Assembly: GCA_018971925.1 (NCBI GenBank)
Contig: JAGWZT010000089.1
Coordinates: forward strand, 1-7,557
DNA: 7,557 nucleotides
Reading direction: 5' to 3'
Origin: Lysobacteraceae bacterium
GTDB lineage: Bacteria; Pseudomonadota; Gammaproteobacteria; Xanthomonadales; Rhodanobacteraceae
The notes beneath the pieces were generated by a model that saw only the letters and a program-made list of their open reading frames with translations, searched no databases and was not told the DNA's origin. Below, piece after piece: positions 4,355 through 7,557 of the stretch. Position 1 is the first letter of the stretch; every line of letters begins with the position of its first letter. Made by a program: the position numbers and the translations under genes.

Positions 4355-5670
4355 CCGCAGCGTTGCCTTTCGTGCAGTCCATGCACGCCGCCGCCCTGCA
4401 ACGGCGTTTGCCCGGCAGCGGTCTGGCATGGCTGGACGCCGCGCGTACCGATGCCCTGCAGGCGTTCGCGGATCGCGGTTTGCCCGACCAGCGCAATGAA
4501 CTCTGGAAGTACACCTCGCTGCGGGCGCTGGCCCAGCGGGCTTTTGCGGCAAACGATGCGGCGGCGGCGAGTCGGGCCGGCGCTGCGGCGCTGCTACCGG
4601 TGCCGGCACGGCAGGGGTCTCGCGCGGTGTTCGTCAACGGAGCTTTCCGCGCGGACCTGTCGAGTCTCGATGCCTTGCCGGAAGGCGTGGCGGTGCAGTC
4701 GCTCGCAGCTGCGCTGCGCGATGCGCCCGAGCCGCTGCGCTTCCTGCTGGACAAGCGCGTGGACGATGACGACGACGGATTCACCCTGCTCAATCGCGCG
4801 CTGGCGGCGGATGGATTGATTTTGAAGGTTGCGGCCGGCGCGGAAGTTGGCGAACCGCTGCACATCGTGCACGTCGGGTTGGCCGCCGAAGCGGCGGCGG
4901 CGTTCCACCTGCGCAGCCTCGTCGAGCTGGGTAAGGGTGCGCGCCTGCGGATCGTCGAGCACCATGTGGGCGAACCGCAAACCGGGCACCTGACCAACAT
5001 CGTCCGCGATATCGGCGTGCATGCAAACGCCCATCTCGATTGGACCGTCGTCCAGCAGGCCGGAGCCGATGCCACGCTGTTGCGCCGGAGCAAGGTTCGC
5101 CTGCACGACGATGCCGCGCTCGACCTGCACGCGCTGGAACTCGGCGGGAAACTGGTGCGCCACGAGATCCGCGCCGAGCTCGCCGGTGCGCGTTCGCGCT
5201 TCAACAGTCGCGGTGCGTTCGTGCTGCATGGACGCCAGCACGCCGACATGGAGGTGCTGGTGGCGCACCGCGGCCGCGATTCCTTCAGCAATGCCGTGTG
5301 GCGCGGCGTGGCCGACAATCGCGCGCGCGGGGTCGTGCACGGACGCATCCTGGTACAGCCCGGTGCCGACGGTGCCGACGGCAGTTTCTACAACAAGAAC
5401 CTGCTGTTGTCGCCCGACGCGGAAATCGACACGCGCCCCGCATTGGAAATCTACGCCGACGAAGTCAAGGCCAACCATGGCGCGACGGTGGGCCAGCTCG
5501 ACGAGAAGGTATTGTTCTACCTGCGTTCGCGTGGCATCCCTCTGGAAACGGCGCGGCGCATCCTGGTGCGCGCATTTTGTTCGGTTGCCTTGGACGGCAT
5601 GGATCCCGCGCCGTTGCGGGAACATTGCGAGGCGTTGCTGGCGGAACAGCTCCCGGAGGTGTCGGCGTGA
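4351..5670 (+). CDS. sufD: Fe-S cluster assembly protein SufD
   Basis: SufD (439 aa, 423 in E. coli) is the SufB paralogue that completes the SufBC2D scaffold and is needed for iron entry. NELWKYTSLRAL (49-60) is a typical N-terminal motif. The C-terminal core includes RPALEIYADEVKANHGATVG (362-381), then LFYLRSRGI. H376 aligns with E. coli His360, essential at the SufB-SufD interface. The neighbouring E. coli Cys358 is Ala374 here. The GTG start at 4351 overlaps the sufC stop as GTGA and has GGAGG (4339-4343) with a 7-nt spacer, so the two genes are translationally coupled. A later ATG at 4381 is possible but has no comparable ribosome-binding site. Ala-rich stretches near residues 66-85 and 178-185 are low-complexity insertions or linkers. 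Its stop overlaps the sufS start the same way. Confidence 0.97.
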   Translation: MTAALPFVQSMHAAALQRRLPGSGLAWLDAARTDALQAFADRGLPDQRNELWKYTSLRALAQRAFAANDAAAASRAGAAALLPVPARQGSRAVFVNGAFRADLSSLDALPEGVAVQSLAAALRDAPEPLRFLLDKRVDDDDDGFTLLNRALAADGLILKVAAGAEVGEPLHIVHVGLAAEAAAAFHLRSLVELGKGARLRIVEHHVGEPQTGHLTNIVRDIGVHANAHLDWTVVQQAGADATLLRRSKVRLHDDAALDLHALELGGKLVRHEIRAELAGARSRFNSRGAFVLHGRQHADMEVLVAHRGRDSFSNAVWRGVADNRARGVVHGRILVQPGADGADGSFYNKNLLLSPDAEIDTRPALEIYADEVKANHGATVGQLDEKVLFYLRSRGIPLETARRILVRAFCSVALDGMDPAPLREHCEALLAEQLPEVSA

Positions 5671-6923
5671 ACGCAACGGCCAAGACCGCAAAAGCGTCTG
5701 CACAAGTCGTCGATTGGGCCGCGGTTCGCCGGGATTTCCCGATCCTAGAACGCAAGGTGCACGGCAAACCGTTGGTGTACCTCGATAGCGCCAACACCTC
5801 GCAAAAACCGCGCCAGGTGATCGAGGCGGTGGATGAGTTCTACCGCAGGCACAATGCCAACGTCTCCCGGGCGGTGCACCAGTTGGGTGAGGAGGCGACG
5901 GCGCTGTACGAGGGCGCACGCGACAAGCTCGCAGCGTTCCTTGGTGCCAATCACCGCGATGAGATCGTGCTGACATCCGGCACCACGATGGCGACCAATC
6001 TCGTCGCCTACAGTTTCTTGTTACCACGGCTGAAGCCGGGCGACGCGGTGCTGGTGACGGCCATGGAGCACCATGCCGACATCGTGCCGTGGCAGTTGAT
6101 CTGCAAGCTGACCGGTGCGCATCTCAAGGTTGCGCCGATCACCGAGTCCGGCGAATTGATCGTCGAGAAGTTCATCGACGCGTTGACCCCGGAAGTGAAG
6201 TTCGCTGGCGTGGTGCACGTTTCCAACGTGCTCGGCACCATCAATCCGGTGAAGGAGCTTGCGCGCGAATGCCGCAAGCGCGGCATCCCGCTGCTGGTGG
6301 ACGGCTCGCAGGCGGCACCGCACCTGCCGCTCGACGTGAAGTCGCTCGGCTGCGATTTCTATTGCGTCACCGGCCACAAGATGTGCGGCCCCACCGGCAC
6401 CGGTGCGCTGTGGGCGCGCCGCGAAACACTGGAATCGATGCCGCCGTTCTTCGGCGGCGGCGAGATGATCCGCACCGTGTCATTCGACGGCACCACGTTC
6501 GCCGATTCGCCGCACAGGTTCGAGGCCGGCACGCCGAACACCGCCGGATTTGCGGGTTTGGGTGCCGCGGTCGACTACCTCACCGGCATCGGCATGGCGA
6601 ACATTGCCGCGCGTGAGCGCGCGTTGCTGGAATACGCGACCACGCGCCTGCAGGCCGTGCCGGGGCTGCGCATTTTCGGAACGACGCCGCACAAGGCCGC
6701 GGTGATTTCGTTCCTGATCGACGGTCTGCATGCACATGATCTGGCGACGCTGCTCGACCAGGAGGGCGTGGCGGTGCGTTCGGGACACCATTGCGCGCAC
6801 CCACTGATGCAGTTCTACGGCGTCGCCGGAACCTGCCGCGCGTCGCTTGCGTTCTACAACACCGAAGCGGAAATCGATGCGTTCGTCGCGGCGATCGGCC
6901 GCGTGCGGAAACTGCTTGCATAG
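5667..6923 (+). CDS. sufS: Cysteine desulfurase SufS
   Basis: SufS (418 aa, 406 in E. coli) is a PLP-dependent group II cysteine desulfurase that converts cysteine to alanine and keeps the sulfur as a persulfide for the SufBCD scaffold. With a constant 12-residue offset to E. coli, the PLP lysine is K238 in TGHKMCGPTG, the PLP-stacking His is H135 in MEHHAD, the Asp contacting the PLP ring is D212 in VDGSQ, the catalytic Cys is C376 in RSGHHCAHPLMQFYG, and R391 is the substrate-binding Arg. The GTG start overlaps the sufD stop (GTGA), with GGAGG (5655-5659) 7 nt upstream. The first 15 or so residues are a poorly conserved Ala/Lys extension. Group II enzymes are slow without SufE or SufU, and no such gene is seen here, so the partner must be elsewhere. 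Confidence 0.98.
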   Translation: MNATAKTAKASAQVVDWAAVRRDFPILERKVHGKPLVYLDSANTSQKPRQVIEAVDEFYRRHNANVSRAVHQLGEEATALYEGARDKLAAFLGANHRDEIVLTSGTTMATNLVAYSFLLPRLKPGDAVLVTAMEHHADIVPWQLICKLTGAHLKVAPITESGELIVEKFIDALTPEVKFAGVVHVSNVLGTINPVKELARECRKRGIPLLVDGSQAAPHLPLDVKSLGCDFYCVTGHKMCGPTGTGALWARRETLESMPPFFGGGEMIRTVSFDGTTFADSPHRFEAGTPNTAGFAGLGAAVDYLTGIGMANIAARERALLEYATTRLQAVPGLRIFGTTPHKAAVISFLIDGLHAHDLATLLDQEGVAVRSGHHCAHPLMQFYGVAGTCRASLAFYNTEAEIDAFVAAIGRVRKLLA

Positions 6924-6937
6924 AACGGGAAGCGGGG

Positions 6938-7486
6938 ATGGAGAATCGAGAAGCGCGGTTGTGTTTTCGCGTCGCGACAGCGCTGGACGTTCCGGCCGTG
7001 GTGTCGCTGACGCAGTCGGCATATCGCGGTGATGCCAGCCGCGTGGGGTGGACCACCGAGGCCGACTTGCTCGATGGCCAGCGCACCGACTCCGCGGAAG
7101 TCGCGGCGTTGATCGGGAACCCGGGGGTCCGGTTGCTGTTGGCGGAGCGCGACGGGCAGTTGTTGGCGGCCTGCGTGGTCGAAAGACTGTCCGGCGAACA
7201 TGCCGGCGACGGTTACTTCGGAATGTTCTCGGTGCGCCCGGAGGCGCAGGGCAATGGCACCGGCCGCGCGTTGCTGGCAGAAGCTGAGCGTGTTGCCCGC
7301 GATGAATGGCAGGCGAAGGCGATGCGCATGACGGTGATCGACGCGCGTGCGGAACTGATCGCGTGGTACGAACGGCGCGGTTACCGGCGCACCGGCGAGT
7401 ACCGGCCGTTTCCGTATGGCGATCCACGTTTCGGCATCCCGAAGAGGGATGACTTGCGCTTCGAATGGCTCGTCAAATCATTGTGA
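6938..7486 (+). CDS. GNAT-family N-acetyltransferase
   Basis: This 182-aa protein has the GNAT fold, which transfers an acetyl group from acetyl-CoA to an amine. The acetyl-CoA pyrophosphate-binding motif is MFSVRPEAQGNGTGRALLAEAE (about residues 96-117), with Q104-G-N-G-T-G109 as the loop. The second CoA-facing motif is LIAWYERRGYRRTGEYRPFP (140-159), with the usual Tyr144 as candidate general acid. The N-terminal part AYRGDASRVGWTTEADLLDGQR recurs in a poorly characterised GNAT subgroup; the substrate is unknown. The ATG at 6938 was chosen because GGGAAG (6927-6932) precedes it and the upstream extension of the frame overlaps sufS. It lies 14 nt after sufS, so it is probably co-transcribed, but nothing in it points to Fe-S work. 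Confidence 0.9.
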   Translation: MENREARLCFRVATALDVPAVVSLTQSAYRGDASRVGWTTEADLLDGQRTDSAEVAALIGNPGVRLLLAERDGQLLAACVVERLSGEHAGDGYFGMFSVRPEAQGNGTGRALLAEAERVARDEWQAKAMRMTVIDARAELIAWYERRGYRRTGEYRPFPYGDPRFGIPKRDDLRFEWLVKSL

Positions 7487-7540
7487 GTTTGTGTGCGACA
7501 TTCCTGTCTTTTTCGCGCGTCTCACTCCAAGGCGGTTTTG

Positions 7541-7557
7541 CTCGCCTCAGCGGCGAG
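7541..7557 (+). terminator. Hairpin at the window edge, possible terminator (cut off)
   Basis: CTCGCC (7541-7546) and GGCGAG (7552-7557) form a 6-bp perfect stem around TCAGC, ending exactly at the window edge. It is 54 nt after the acetyltransferase stop. Whether a T-run follows cannot be seen, so the terminator reading is tentative. The preceding AGGCG (7530-7534) could pair with CGCCT (7543-7547) as an alternative. A T5 run at 7509-7513 has no stem before it. Confidence 0.4.

Noticed and set aside
4594..6027. 477-codon minus-strand frame opposite sufD and sufS
   Set aside because: It is an antisense shadow spanning two real genes, with low-complexity translation and no plausible start region.
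6791..6937. N-terminal extension of the acetyltransferase from an ATG at 6791
   Set aside because: It would overlap sufS by more than 130 nt and translates to an Arg-rich out-of-frame reading of sufS.
1..7557. tRNA or rRNA genes, CRISPR arrays, transposase genes
   Set aside because: None was seen on either strand; the only repeat-like DNA is the element before sufB and the intercistronic hairpin.

Overview
The window is about 7.5 kb of GC-rich bacterial chromosome, most likely from a gammaproteobacterium of the Xanthomonadales (Xanthomonadaceae/Rhodanobacteraceae). Two features suggest this: an Rrf2 regulator of the Xanthomonas-type SUF family sits directly upstream of sufBCDS, and the ribosomal cluster is rpsF-rpsR-rplI without the priB gene that enteric bacteria carry. 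The assignment is inference from gene content. All real genes are on the + strand; the long minus-strand open frames are antisense shadows.

Region 1 (1-1206) is the ribosomal protein operon rpsF (S6), rpsR (S18), rplI (L9), each with a clear Shine-Dalgarno. It is closed by an 11-bp GC-rich hairpin with a short T-containing tail. Its promoter lies upstream of the window.

Region 2 (about 1246-6923) is the SUF iron-sulfur cluster assembly locus: regulator, sufB, sufC, sufD, sufS. SufS takes sulfur from cysteine, SufBCD is the scaffold on which the cluster is built using SufC ATPase activity, and the Rrf2 regulator probably senses Fe-S status and controls the operon through a palindrome overlapping its own promoter (1264-1286). 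Catalytic and cluster-building residues known from E. coli SufB, SufC, SufD and SufS can be placed here. sufC-sufD and sufD-sufS each overlap by a GTGA quartet with an identically spaced GGAGG, implying translational coupling. No sufE, sufU or sufA is visible.

The most unusual part is the 301-nt gap between regulator and sufB. Almost all of it (1742-2032) is one element bounded by long inverted repeats whose outer stem has about 28 base pairs and which encloses three further stem-loop arms, like a large four-way cloverleaf. The right outer arm contains the probable sufB ribosome-binding site. It may be a structured regulatory mRNA leader, or an inserted palindromic repeat (MITE/REP-like) that now supplies the sufB start region. 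A second strong hairpin (3474-3516) begins on the base after the sufB stop codon.

Region 3 (6938-7557) holds a GNAT-family acetyltransferase 14 nt downstream of sufS, probably co-transcribed, then a short non-coding tail ending in a hairpin cut by the window edge.
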